Source: Silvanigrellales bacterium
Lineage (GTDB): Bacteria; Bdellovibrionota_B; Oligoflexia; Silvanigrellales; Silvanigrellaceae
Length of the DNA stretch: 59,180 nt
NCBI GenBank assembly: GCA_020247005.1
Contig: JADCJN010000133.1
Span: 1 to 59,180, forward strand
Direction: 5' to 3'
The notes beneath the pieces are model-generated. The model saw nothing but the letters and a program-made list of their open reading frames with translations. It was not told the origin of the DNA and did not search any database. Shown in pieces: positions 9,148 to 17,384 of this stretch; position 1 is the stretch's first letter; each line of letters opens with the position of its first letter. Both the position numbers and the translations under genes were made by a program.

Positions 9148-9161
9148 CAAGTGTGCACTTG
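9148..9161. promoter_or_regulatory. Perfect 14-bp palindrome upstream of nadC
   Basis: CAAGTG-TG-CACTTG lies 14 bases upstream of the nadC start, in the divergent region between nadC and the secreted-protein gene. Its position fits an operator for a dimeric repressor. I cannot match it to a named regulator. Confidence 0.35.
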
Positions 9162-9295
9162 CCAGCCGTAGCATGTCATTTGCGAACAGACATGGAAACC
9201 CGCGAGCTTGACGCCAAAGGACCCGGGTGTGAACCTCTTTCGTGAACCCATTAAAAATGATCGCACAGCCAAGCCTTTTCACACGGGGTTTTCGC

Positions 9296-10147
9296 ATGCA
9301 AGCCCGCAGGCTCGTGACACTCACCCTTCTCGCCGCGGGTTTTTCGGCGTTTCCGTCCGCGGTTTGCTTCGCACAAGGGAACACGGTGCCGGACGACAGT
9401 GAAACGGAAGCCCCCTCGCCCGAACGCACAATCGACCTGGTTTCACCCACAGGAGCTCCAGCGGTCATTCCCGAGGCCACCTCTGAGGCCACTTCTGAAG
9501 CCACTTCTGAAGCCACTTCTGAAGCCACTCCTCCGGCACCCGACTCGATGCGTCTGAAGCCGAGCCTCTCGTTTGGCGGCCACTTTGGTGGCCGCTTCGT
9601 CGACTCCGACGACGCGGTCTTGCTCGGAACACCGCCGGTTTTTGGTCTTTCCTTGGGGTTCTGGTTTCCTGTAGGGCGCCAATCCACTCTCGGCCTGCAC
9701 GTGGAAGCAAACGCCTCTTTTGCTGAGCGGGCGCTTGTTCCGCTTATCAACAACAAAGGCTCGAAGCTCGTGGCGTTCGGCTTCGGCGTGCCGGCCTTCC
9801 TCCAATACGGCTGGCGGCCATGGGCGTGGTTTCGCATGGCGGCAGGCGCAGGTGGCTTTTGGCATCACCAGCAAGCCTACATCGACAACCCGAGAGCCGT
9901 TGGAGACGACTTCTTTGCGGATCGCTACATGGGAGCGGCCTTTCGTTTCGCCTTTGAATTCCCGACCCACGCGGGCTCAGTGCCCGTGGTTCCTTCGCTC
10001 GCCGTGTCCCATTTTCAAGGCAAAGGCAGAGAACCCAGAACGCTTCGCTATTCGGGAAAAAGCTTCGCATTCGGGGGGCCAGAAACCACTCTCACCATTG
10101 GAATTGCCATTTCCACCCCTTCGAACACGCACACAGTTCCGAATTGA
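9296..10147 (+). CDS. Secreted, probable outer membrane beta-barrel protein with EATS repeats
   Basis: A 283-residue protein with a typical signal peptide (MQARRLVTLTLLAAG, cleavage near CFAQG). A proline/acid-rich linker carrying five EATS-type tetrapeptide repeats at about 60-79 follows. The C-terminal 190 residues consist of alternating hydrophobic/aromatic strands rich in Gly, Phe and Trp (FGLSLGFWFPVG, VAFGFGVPAFLQYGW), which fit an eight- to ten-stranded barrel. I chose the ATG at 9296 because CGGGG lies seven bases upstream and the signal peptide starts there; in-frame starts exist at 9242 and 9257. No specific family recognised. It is divergent from nadC and is followed at 23 bases by a lipoprotein gene, likely in the same transcript. 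Confidence 0.6.
   Translation: MQARRLVTLTLLAAGFSAFPSAVCFAQGNTVPDDSETEAPSPERTIDLVSPTGAPAVIPEATSEATSEATSEATSEATPPAPDSMRLKPSLSFGGHFGGRFVDSDDAVLLGTPPVFGLSLGFWFPVGRQSTLGLHVEANASFAERALVPLINNKGSKLVAFGFGVPAFLQYGWRPWAWFRMAAGAGGFWHHQQAYIDNPRAVGDDFFADRYMGAAFRFAFEFPTHAGSVPVVPSLAVSHFQGKGREPRTLRYSGKSFAFGGPETTLTIGIAISTPSNTHTVPN
9473..9532 (+). repeat. 12-bp tandem repeat encoding EATS units
   Basis: Five tandem copies of a 12-base unit close to gaagccacttct (the first two and last are slightly diverged) encode the EATS repeats just after the signal peptide of the secreted protein. Unit length is a multiple of three, so slippage would change spacer length and not the frame. Confidence 0.85.
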
Positions 10148-10170
10148 ACCCACCCATGGAGAGGGTCCCC

Positions 10171-11511
10171 ATGACACGAGTCTTTTTTTCTGGCACCGGG
10201 AGCCACGTCCCGCCCTCGGCACGGCCTCTCATCGCCTTCTCTTTCCTCGCGGCGCTCGGTGCCACTTTGGTGGGTTGTGGCGACTTCAAGGTCGAAGAAG
10301 CGTCAGGCACAGCTGAAGAAGTGGCCGACGCAAGCCCTAACGCCGTGCTCAAAGAATTGGGGCTCACCCTCAACCGCGTGCGCATTTACAAGGGCCTTAA
10401 TCCGACCTCTGGACCTTCCTACGTCGGCACGCGCGACTTCTTCCATTTCGACCTCTGGGTGACGCCTTCCGAAGAAAAAGTGCCGAGGCTTGAGCAAAGC
10501 GGCCTTCGCTACGTTGTGGATGACGCCGGAAACCTGAATGTTCCAGAATCAAGGCCAGGCCAGCTTGAACAAAGTGGCCGCGTTGTTTTTGACGCCAAGG
10601 GAAAGTCGAGTCTCGAAACGTGGACACGCGATGCAAAAACGGCACTGATGCGTTACACGCCCGCACTTCATGTCTATGAAACCTCCGTGTCCGACTCCTC
10701 GGGCGTGACCAAAACCACCAAGGTGCAAAAGAAGGTTTCGGAGCTCGACAAGACGCAAACGACCCGATTCGGGCGGCTCGACCTCAACGACGCTGTCGCC
10801 ATTGCAACGGACAGCCGCATCGTTCCGGCGGCAGGCATGAAAGGCCGTCTGGGCTGTGAGGTCACCACCGTGAAAAACGGAACTTCGGGTTCCGTGAAAA
10901 CCGTGGCCTACACCTTCTCCGACGTGGAGCTTGGCGACGTTTTGCTCGATGCCGACAACACCGCCTCGACAGGCACCGTGGACACCTTCGGCGACCGCAC
11001 GCTTTACGTGGCGCGCACGGCCCGATGGCATGTGGTGGGTTTGAATGTGAATGAACGCAAAATTCGGCTGCTGCGCAGGCAAACGCGCGCTTTTTACATG
11101 TCGAGGTCGCTGCCGGCGAAAAAAGACAGCACCAAATTCCTGGCTTCAGGCTTTGAATTGGCACTTCGGGCTTGCAACAAGGCCGCCAAAACGACCGACG
11201 CCACTGCTGTCAACACGACGTGGCGCCTCGTCACGTTCGCTGAAAGCACGGGTGCAACCCCAACCGCTTTTAAAACTGTGGGCAGTTTGAGCGACATTCC
11301 TCACTGCTCCGAATGGGCCAACGCCGCAGACCCCGCCAAGGAGTTCAGCACCCTTGCAGGCACGGCCACCGGTTGCGCCGTGTTCAAAGCCAAACTGGCA
11401 TCGCTGTCTTCACAGTGGGATGGCGTAAAATACAGCGACGACACACCGGCTTCGGTGAACAGCGACGGAGATTTTGAAGAAACCTCTGCCGTTGTGGAAG
11501 CGTCCTACTGA
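10171..11511 (+). CDS. Lipoprotein of unknown function
   Basis: A 446-residue protein with a long signal peptide ending in the lipobox LVGC (about residues 31-34 from the chosen start), so it is probably lipid-anchored. The ATG at 10171 has GGAGAGGG just upstream; earlier in-frame ATGs at 10144 and 10156 lie in or before that ribosome binding site. The mature part starts with an acidic segment (DFKVEEASGTAEEV), then mixed alpha/beta sequence with a few Cys (GCEVTT, RACNKAA, HCSEW, GCAVF). I recognise no family. The gene follows the barrel-like gene in the same direction, suggesting a shared envelope role. It converges on the hydrolase-like lipoprotein gene with a 19-base gap. Confidence 0.65.
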   Translation: MTRVFFSGTGSHVPPSARPLIAFSFLAALGATLVGCGDFKVEEASGTAEEVADASPNAVLKELGLTLNRVRIYKGLNPTSGPSYVGTRDFFHFDLWVTPSEEKVPRLEQSGLRYVVDDAGNLNVPESRPGQLEQSGRVVFDAKGKSSLETWTRDAKTALMRYTPALHVYETSVSDSSGVTKTTKVQKKVSELDKTQTTRFGRLDLNDAVAIATDSRIVPAAGMKGRLGCEVTTVKNGTSGSVKTVAYTFSDVELGDVLLDADNTASTGTVDTFGDRTLYVARTARWHVVGLNVNERKIRLLRRQTRAFYMSRSLPAKKDSTKFLASGFELALRACNKAAKTTDATAVNTTWRLVTFAESTGATPTAFKTVGSLSDIPHCSEWANAADPAKEFSTLAGTATGCAVFKAKLASLSSQWDGVKYSDDTPASVNSDGDFEETSAVVEASY

Positions 11512-11530
11512 GCGCGCAGCGGCGAAGCCT

Positions 11531-12418
11531 TTAAAGGAGTTTTTCAACACACAAGCCAAATTGCCAAAAGCAAGACGAGTTCAGACAAGCCAGCTCGGTA
11601 GAGGGGTTCTCAGCATTCGGCTTGCAGAGCGTCAGGTCTTTCAGCGGACTGAGCGTCGGTTTTTGGGCGCGTTCGAACGTGCCCGGCGCAAACAATTCAG
11701 CACTGTTAATGAAATTTTGAAGTAACTCTGTGTCCTGTGCAATTTTTTGATGGTCGTCTTGAGTCGTTTCGAGGCGCGAGCAACCCCGAGGCCTTCCCGC
11801 CACAGGAAGGAGTAACCCGTCTATGAGCTTTGATAATTTGGCGAAAACATCGGAAGGGTCTTTTCTTGCGGCAAACTCACAGTGAGCGGATATCGGGATT
11901 GCAGACCCAAGCTTTGTTTGAATGTGACTCTCAAACCCTGGAACTGCTGCACCAACAGGGTCCACGACTCCAACCCAACGCACCTGCGGAGCGTTTCCTC
12001 CACACGCTCCGCGCTTGCTCAAGTCATGAGCAGCATCGAGGGCAGACACCCCACCTCTGCTGTAGCCAAACAAAAACACCGAAGAGACTTGAGCATCGCA
12101 TATGTCGGCCACCCACCGACTCTGATTGGCTTCGTAGTCGGTAATGGCAAATTCAGTGCCAGCAAATTGTTTGCGCTTTGTGGCACCTGTCGCACGATCG
12201 ACAAACCAGGTCACCATGGTGTCGGTGCCTTCTTTCACCGTGGCACCATGAAACCCAAACACACCGATGCTTTGACCCGCGCTCGGAGATTTCGGAATTG
12301 AGATGGACGCCGCAGTGGTTTGGCTCGAGTCGCCTTGCTGACACCCCACGCCGGCCAACAGAAGAATCAGACTGGAAACACACGCAGACACAGCCAAACA
12401 CTTCTTTTCAACAACCAT
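11531..12418 (-). CDS. Lipoprotein with alpha/beta-hydrolase-like nucleophile elbow
   Basis: The 295-residue protein has a lipoprotein signal peptide with lipobox AGVGC at about residues 22-26. The mature domain begins with a strand and a turn (IGVFGFHGAT), and further on shows FLFGYSRGGVSALDAA, which has the G-x-S-x-G nucleophile elbow of alpha/beta hydrolases, then a candidate acid in VRWVGVVDPVGAA. Several Cys in the C-terminal third (RGCSRLE, TLCKP, LACLNSSCFW, FGLCVE) suggest disulfides in the periplasm. This resembles DUF2235-like or lipase-like secreted hydrolases, but the substrate is unknown. A 235-base region upstream separates it from the divergent serine hydrolase gene and shows no other feature. 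Confidence 0.6.
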   Translation of the reverse strand: MVVEKKCLAVSACVSSLILLLAGVGCQQGDSSQTTAASISIPKSPSAGQSIGVFGFHGATVKEGTDTMVTWFVDRATGATKRKQFAGTEFAITDYEANQSRWVADICDAQVSSVFLFGYSRGGVSALDAAHDLSKRGACGGNAPQVRWVGVVDPVGAAVPGFESHIQTKLGSAIPISAHCEFAARKDPSDVFAKLSKLIDGLLLPVAGRPRGCSRLETTQDDHQKIAQDTELLQNFINSAELFAPGTFERAQKPTLSPLKDLTLCKPNAENPSTELACLNSSCFWQFGLCVEKLL

Positions 12419-12653
12419 AAATCTCCCGCTTCCTGGAATTCTGAAAACCCTGCTTTTGTCGATACCCCGCGCATCGCGCTCTGCTTTCGTCGGAGAATCC
12501 CAGAAACTCTGAAGCTTCCCCTGTTGCCGGCTGCGTCAATTTCTTCGGCCTCGGGCGACGGTGTTGCCACCTCTCTATGCGACCGCTCCCGCACACATCC
12601 TTGTGGGCACCTCACTGAGTGCGCTATGACACCGCCCTTGGGGGTTCGCTGCC

Positions 12654-13994
12654 ATGACATTTTTGAGGTTTTGTGACGGGGCCGAAGAGATTGTCGGCAA
12701 GCTCGAATCCAATGTTCAGTCTGGCCTTTTCACGGCCTGGTCGGCGGCGAGCCGCACCTGGCAGGCCAGTGCCTTCTTTGCCGACGAGTGGTGCCCGCGC
12801 GACAACGCGACGCCCCACCCCACGTTCGACCTTGCAAGCCTCACCAAGCCCCTTTTTGTTCCCCTCCTGCTGAAGCTTGAAGGACTTTCAGCGGAAGCCT
12901 GGGCCACCCCGCGCGAAAGCCTGCGGGGACGCTCCCTCCTGGAATGCGCCGATCACCTGACCGGAGCGCCGGCATGGTGCTGGATGGGCCGGGCGAGTTG
13001 GGTGTTCAAAGCGGACTCCCGTGTTTCGCAGGGGCAACACGAAGCAAAATCGCTGGAAGACACGCGCGCCCGCGTTTCCGACTTTCTGACCAAGGACATT
13101 TTGGAACGCTTAGACGACTCCAAGCGCGGCCAAACCCTGTATTCCGACCTCAACGCGTTCTTGCTCGCGCGAGCCTATGAAACACTGCACGCAAACAATC
13201 CCCTCGCGCCGCGCGACCTCTGGGTTGCGGGGCTCAAAACGCTGAACGACCGTCTGGGTGCCCACTTTCAACACGCCAGTCTCTTGCCCCGAAGCTCGGG
13301 GTTGTTTGGAACACAAACGGTGCCCTTTGCTCCTTACGTGTCGGTTGAAGACGAAGCGGGCGGCACGGGCGAACCCGCAGGGTTTGAATCGTTCGGACCC
13401 GTTCACGACACCAATGCGAACCTTTTGGCCACGCGCTTGGGCGGTGTCGTGTCGGGTCACGCGGGACTCTTGGGTTCCGTGGCCGATGTCGATGCTGCGC
13501 TCCCACACCTCGCCATGGGTCATGACGCCCTGGTGCGAGAGCTCAAGGCAGGCGAGGGCCGACGGTTCCTGCTCTCGCTCGACACACCCTCAGGCGCCGA
13601 CAGCACGGCAGGCCTTCGGAATTTTCCGTCTGCCGTCCACGGTTCCATTCTCGGCCATCTTGGCTACACGGGCACCTCGTTCTGGTTTCGCCAGCACGAA
13701 GGCGTTGTCTCGGAGTCGCACATCTTGCTCACCAACCGCGTCGCCCGCAGGGCTCGTTTCGGTGGGGAAGTCCCGCGGCTTCTTGCGCTCACCACACGCT
13801 CAGGCGAATGGCTGGGCGGCGGCGTCGCGAAGCCCGGAGGCGGTTGGCAAAGCATTCCCGACGACGATTTTCGAGCCTTAGCAAGAGAACATGCGCGAGC
13901 CAGACGCTTGTTGTGGGACTCTAGCCAGCCTCGGTTTCCGCCCGAATTCGCCGACGTGCGCCGAGAGTTTGGCCGTCTTGCCTGGGACCTTTGA
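12654..13994 (+). CDS. Beta-lactamase-like serine hydrolase
   Basis: A 446-residue protein of the class C beta-lactamase/esterase/D-peptidase fold (PF00144 type). FDLASLTKP at about residues 59-67 gives the S-x-x-K nucleophile motif, LYSDLNAFLLA at about 162-172 the Y-S/A-N-like motif, and LGHLGYTGTSFWF near 332-344 the third (H/K-T-G-like) motif. There is no clear signal peptide, which is unusual for peptidoglycan-active members and points to a cytoplasmic or atypically exported enzyme. The gene ends 17 bases before the adaptor gene of the MacAB-like exporter and likely heads that operon. Whether it acts on the exported compound is speculation. Confidence 0.78.
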   Translation: MTFLRFCDGAEEIVGKLESNVQSGLFTAWSAASRTWQASAFFADEWCPRDNATPHPTFDLASLTKPLFVPLLLKLEGLSAEAWATPRESLRGRSLLECADHLTGAPAWCWMGRASWVFKADSRVSQGQHEAKSLEDTRARVSDFLTKDILERLDDSKRGQTLYSDLNAFLLARAYETLHANNPLAPRDLWVAGLKTLNDRLGAHFQHASLLPRSSGLFGTQTVPFAPYVSVEDEAGGTGEPAGFESFGPVHDTNANLLATRLGGVVSGHAGLLGSVADVDAALPHLAMGHDALVRELKAGEGRRFLLSLDTPSGADSTAGLRNFPSAVHGSILGHLGYTGTSFWFRQHEGVVSESHILLTNRVARRARFGGEVPRLLALTTRSGEWLGGGVAKPGGGWQSIPDDDFRALAREHARARRLLWDSSQPRFPPEFADVRREFGRLAWDL

Positions 13995-14011
13995 TGGAGT
14001 GACGACACACG

Positions 14012-15295
14012 ATGGATTCCATTTCCCCAACCCCCTCTCGCCGGCCAAACCGTGGCAAGCAGTCACGGCTTCGAAAATGGCTCAAGGTCTTCATTGCTCT
14101 CGCCGTGGTGGCGGGTGTCGTTGGGGGGGGCGTCGTTTATTTAAAACAGCGTGTGCGCGAGGCGGCTCAAGCGGAACTCGACAAACGCAAGGTCAAGGTC
14201 GAACGACGCGACATCCGTAAAGAGCTCACGCTGACGGGCAAGGTGCTGCCTTCCAGCTCGGCGGCCGTGTATTCGCCTGTTTCCGGCCGACTCAAGGAAC
14301 TCTTTGTAAAAGAAGGGGCGACGGTGAAACAGGGCGTCAATCTGTTCTCCGTTATTCAAGACACTTCGGGCCAACGAGAATTGGAAGCCGCTCAAACCGA
14401 CGTCGACAGGGCACGCCTCGAGCTGGGTGTTGCACAGCAGAATCTGGAAAGCCGCAAGTCGGTAAAAGATCTCTTTTCGGACACCGAGAACAGGCGTGCC
14501 GAGGAGGAAGCCAACAGGCGTCGGCTCGACTACGAAGCCGCCCGTCAAAAGCTCGACCTCCTGCGCGAAAGCTTGGGGCTGCAGGGCCTTCCTCTTCCCA
14601 CGCGTCGGCAGGTTCAAAAGACAGGCACAAAAGGAGACGAGGAGGCCCTGATTTTCGTGAAGGCCCCCAAAGACGGTGTCGTTACTTTTCTGGCAAAATC
14701 TGTTGGAGAAAGCGTTCTTGCCACCGCGGAAAGCGCCAATGCCACCGGCCGCGAGATCCTCACCATCTCTGACCTTGAAAAAATGATCGTGCGTTCGCGC
14801 ATTCTCGAGTCCGACCTCGCCTCCGTGAAAGTCGGCATGCCTGTTAAAGTGAAGCTCGACGCCTACCGCGCGAAGGAATACGCCGGCACATTGGCGCGCA
14901 TCAGCCAACAAGGCGTTGAAGACACCCAGGCGGGTTACACTTATTTCGTCACCGACGTCGTTTTCGAGCGGCCCGATGACGATGTCCGTTCGCAAATGAA
15001 CGCCACCATTTCTCTCCTGGTCGCGGAAAGGAAGAATGTTTTGGCGCTGCCAGCGGTCGCCGTGGCAACCCTAGGCGGAAACTCCGTGGTGGAGCTTCCA
15101 CCGGGTGAAGCCAAACAAGCCCGCTACCGCAAGGTTCAGGTGGGCCTTTCTACCGAAAGCTCCGTGGAAATCGCGGATCCGGGAGTGAAAGAAGGCGACG
15201 AGTTCCTTGAAATTGACTTCTCGAAACTCGACCTGACCGCTCTCTCGCAGGGGAAGCTTGGCGACAATGATAAACTTACGGAACGTCGTCTTTGA
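14012..15295 (+). CDS. MacA/HlyD-like periplasmic adaptor of an ABC exporter
   Basis: A 427-residue membrane fusion protein. An N-terminal basic segment is followed by one transmembrane helix (about 27-48, FIALAVVAGVVGGGVVYL). A lipoyl half (VYSPVSGRLKELFVKEGATVKQG at about 85-107), a coiled-coil hairpin at about 120-200, the second lipoyl half (FVKAPKDGVVTFLAKSVGESV) and a beta-barrel/membrane-proximal region follow. It would link the MacB-type inner membrane ABC protein to the TolC-type channel encoded downstream. The stop overlaps the MacB start by 29 bases, so the two are probably translated together. Confidence 0.87.
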   Translation: MDSISPTPSRRPNRGKQSRLRKWLKVFIALAVVAGVVGGGVVYLKQRVREAAQAELDKRKVKVERRDIRKELTLTGKVLPSSSAAVYSPVSGRLKELFVKEGATVKQGVNLFSVIQDTSGQRELEAAQTDVDRARLELGVAQQNLESRKSVKDLFSDTENRRAEEEANRRRLDYEAARQKLDLLRESLGLQGLPLPTRRQVQKTGTKGDEEALIFVKAPKDGVVTFLAKSVGESVLATAESANATGREILTISDLEKMIVRSRILESDLASVKVGMPVKVKLDAYRAKEYAGTLARISQQGVEDTQAGYTYFVTDVVFERPDDDVRSQMNATISLLVAERKNVLALPAVAVATLGGNSVVELPPGEAKQARYRKVQVGLSTESSVEIADPGVKEGDEFLEIDFSKLDLTALSQGKLGDNDKLTERRL

Positions 15296-17384
15296 CTATC
15301 CCCTTCAAGGGGGAACGTTTCGCGCGCTCAATGGCGTGAACCTTCGCATTGAACGCGGAGACTTCGTTGCCATCATTGGAGCGAGCGGTTCGGGCAAAAC
15401 AACGCTGATGAACATCATAGGGCTCATGGCAACGCCCACCTCTGGTGACATGGAAATCGATGGTGTCTCTGCGGGCACACTCGACGCCGACGCACTTGCC
15501 GCGGCGCGCAACCAAAAGCTGGGGTTCATCTTCCAGCATTTCAATCTTCTCCCGCGGCTGACGGTTCTGGAAAATGTTTTGCTCCCTGCGCAGTACATTG
15601 AAGACGGAAAGGCTGTTGCAAAGACCTCTTTCAAGAAGCCTTCATCAGCTCACTGGGAAGAGCGCGCCCTCACGCTCCTCAAAACGTTCGGGCTCGAGGG
15701 CCAAGAAGACAAGACGCCTGCGCTCCTTTCCGGCGGACAAAAACAGCGCGTGGCCATTTGCCGTGCCCTTCTCTTGGACCCTGACGTTCTGCTTGCCGAC
15801 GAGCCCACGGGCGCCCTTGATTCCGCAAACACGAGCCGAGTTCTCGATCTTTTGGAGGCCATGAATCGAGAAGGCCGCACCATTATCGTCATCACCCACG
15901 ACGTTCAGGTGGCAAGCCGGGCGAAGCGTGTGGTGAAAATACACGATGGCCAAATTCGAGAAGACACGCGCAAGACAGAAACGGCATCGCAAAAAGCATC
16001 AGAGAAGGCTCAGAATCCTCCGCTTCTGTGGGAAGAAACTGAACCAAAGCACTCAGCCTCAGCAATCAAGAGTTCATGCCAGGGCACCGTGGGGTCAGTG
16101 CTGGCATCCTGGTTCCCGTTGACAGCTGTGCGTCAGGCGTTTTCCAACCTCGGGGTCAACCCGGTGCGCTCCCTTCTCACGGTGTTCGGACTTTCCATCG
16201 GCATGAGCGCCATTATCATTATGCTGACGTTGACCTCGGAGGCCCGCCAGGCGTTCCAGCGCTTTTTCGACACCAAAGGTGGAAAGTCCGCTTGGATTAG
16301 CGCCGATTGGCGCGAATCGGAGCGGCTGGGGAAGGGCTACTGGCGTGGGCTGCACCGCGACGTGGAAGCCCCACTTCTGAACCGTTACTTTTCCCGTTAC
16401 GGGCGCATCGACCCCATGACGGAGGTCAGTGATTGTCAGTTTCGTTCTCGATTCCGAACGGCATCCGGTGAAGCCAAAGGCATTGAGGACCTGGGCCAGT
16501 TCAGCGAATCAGAAATGAAATTGGCGAAAGGGCGTTACTTTTCGCCTTCGGAGGTGATGGAATCCCCAGTGTCGAAGGTTGTTGTTCTTGGCAAGGCCGC
16601 TGCGGACTCGCTGTTCCCAAGTCTGTCGGAGGAAGCTGTCGCAAACCCTCGGTACCCGGTGGGCGAAACTGTCACCATCCGCGGTGGCTGTTCCCTGAAT
16701 CTCACGCTCACCGTGGTCGGTGTGTTGCAGGAACAAGACACCGTTTTCGACAATGCAATAAATGCGGCGCTGTGGGTGCCCACCCGAACCCTGAGGGCGG
16801 GCGGACTTTCGCCTTACACACGCTCGGTCATGGCCATTCCCCACCCTGGTGTCAGCCCCACGTGGTTTGCCGAGAATGTGAAGACGTTCCTGCGCGCATC
16901 CACAGGCGACCGCTTTCCGTTTCGAGCCTTTGTGCCAGAGCAACAAATTTCCCGCGTCAACTTGATGCTCACCGTGCTGGGTGGTCTCACCATCGTGGTG
17001 GGCGGCATCTGCACTGTGATAGGAGGCATCGGCGTCATGAACATCATGCTCGTGAACATCGCCGAACGCATACGCGAAATTGGCATCCGAAAGGCCGTTG
17101 GCGCAAAGGGTTTTCGCATTCGAAACCAGTTTTTGGTGGAAAGCACCGTGCTGTGCCTGGTGGCTGGCGTGTTGGGCGTCGCCGCAGGCGTTTTGGTTTC
17201 CAACCTTGCCATGGCCGCTGCTGCGCACGCCATGCCCCGGTACGTGAACGCCGGCGTGTCGTGGAACAGTGCGGCGGTGGCCATCGCCCTTGTCAGTAGT
17301 GTGGTGGCCGGTTTCGGTTTCGGTCTCCTTCCCGCGCGGCGGGCAGCGGCCATGGATGTGGTGGAGGCACTCAGACAAGAATGA
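15267..17384 (+). CDS. MacB-like ABC transporter, ATPase-permease fusion (first copy)
   Basis: A 705-residue protein with the ABC ATPase at the N terminus: Walker A GASGSGKTT near 37-45, signature LSGGQKQR near 151, Walker B VLLADEP, and an H-loop at ITHD. An MacB-PCD periplasmic domain and four FtsX-type helices follow (one after the ATPase near VRSLLTVFGLSIGMSAIIIML; three at the C terminus). The start at 15267 is preferred over the TTG at 15258 because GGGGAAG is correctly spaced. Mechanotransmission exporters of this class move lipopeptides, macrolides or toxins; the substrate here is unknown. The stop overlaps the TolC-like start (ATGA). Confidence 0.9.
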   Translation: MINLRNVVFDYPLQGGTFRALNGVNLRIERGDFVAIIGASGSGKTTLMNIIGLMATPTSGDMEIDGVSAGTLDADALAAARNQKLGFIFQHFNLLPRLTVLENVLLPAQYIEDGKAVAKTSFKKPSSAHWEERALTLLKTFGLEGQEDKTPALLSGGQKQRVAICRALLLDPDVLLADEPTGALDSANTSRVLDLLEAMNREGRTIIVITHDVQVASRAKRVVKIHDGQIREDTRKTETASQKASEKAQNPPLLWEETEPKHSASAIKSSCQGTVGSVLASWFPLTAVRQAFSNLGVNPVRSLLTVFGLSIGMSAIIIMLTLTSEARQAFQRFFDTKGGKSAWISADWRESERLGKGYWRGLHRDVEAPLLNRYFSRYGRIDPMTEVSDCQFRSRFRTASGEAKGIEDLGQFSESEMKLAKGRYFSPSEVMESPVSKVVVLGKAAADSLFPSLSEEAVANPRYPVGETVTIRGGCSLNLTLTVVGVLQEQDTVFDNAINAALWVPTRTLRAGGLSPYTRSVMAIPHPGVSPTWFAENVKTFLRASTGDRFPFRAFVPEQQISRVNLMLTVLGGLTIVVGGICTVIGGIGVMNIMLVNIAERIREIGIRKAVGAKGFRIRNQFLVESTVLCLVAGVLGVAAGVLVSNLAMAAAAHAMPRYVNAGVSWNSAAVAIALVSSVVAGFGFGLLPARRAAAMDVVEALRQE

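Noticed and set aside
9473-9532. Phase-variable frameshifting repeat
   Set aside because: The unit is 12 bases, so copy changes cannot shift the frame; only spacer length can vary.
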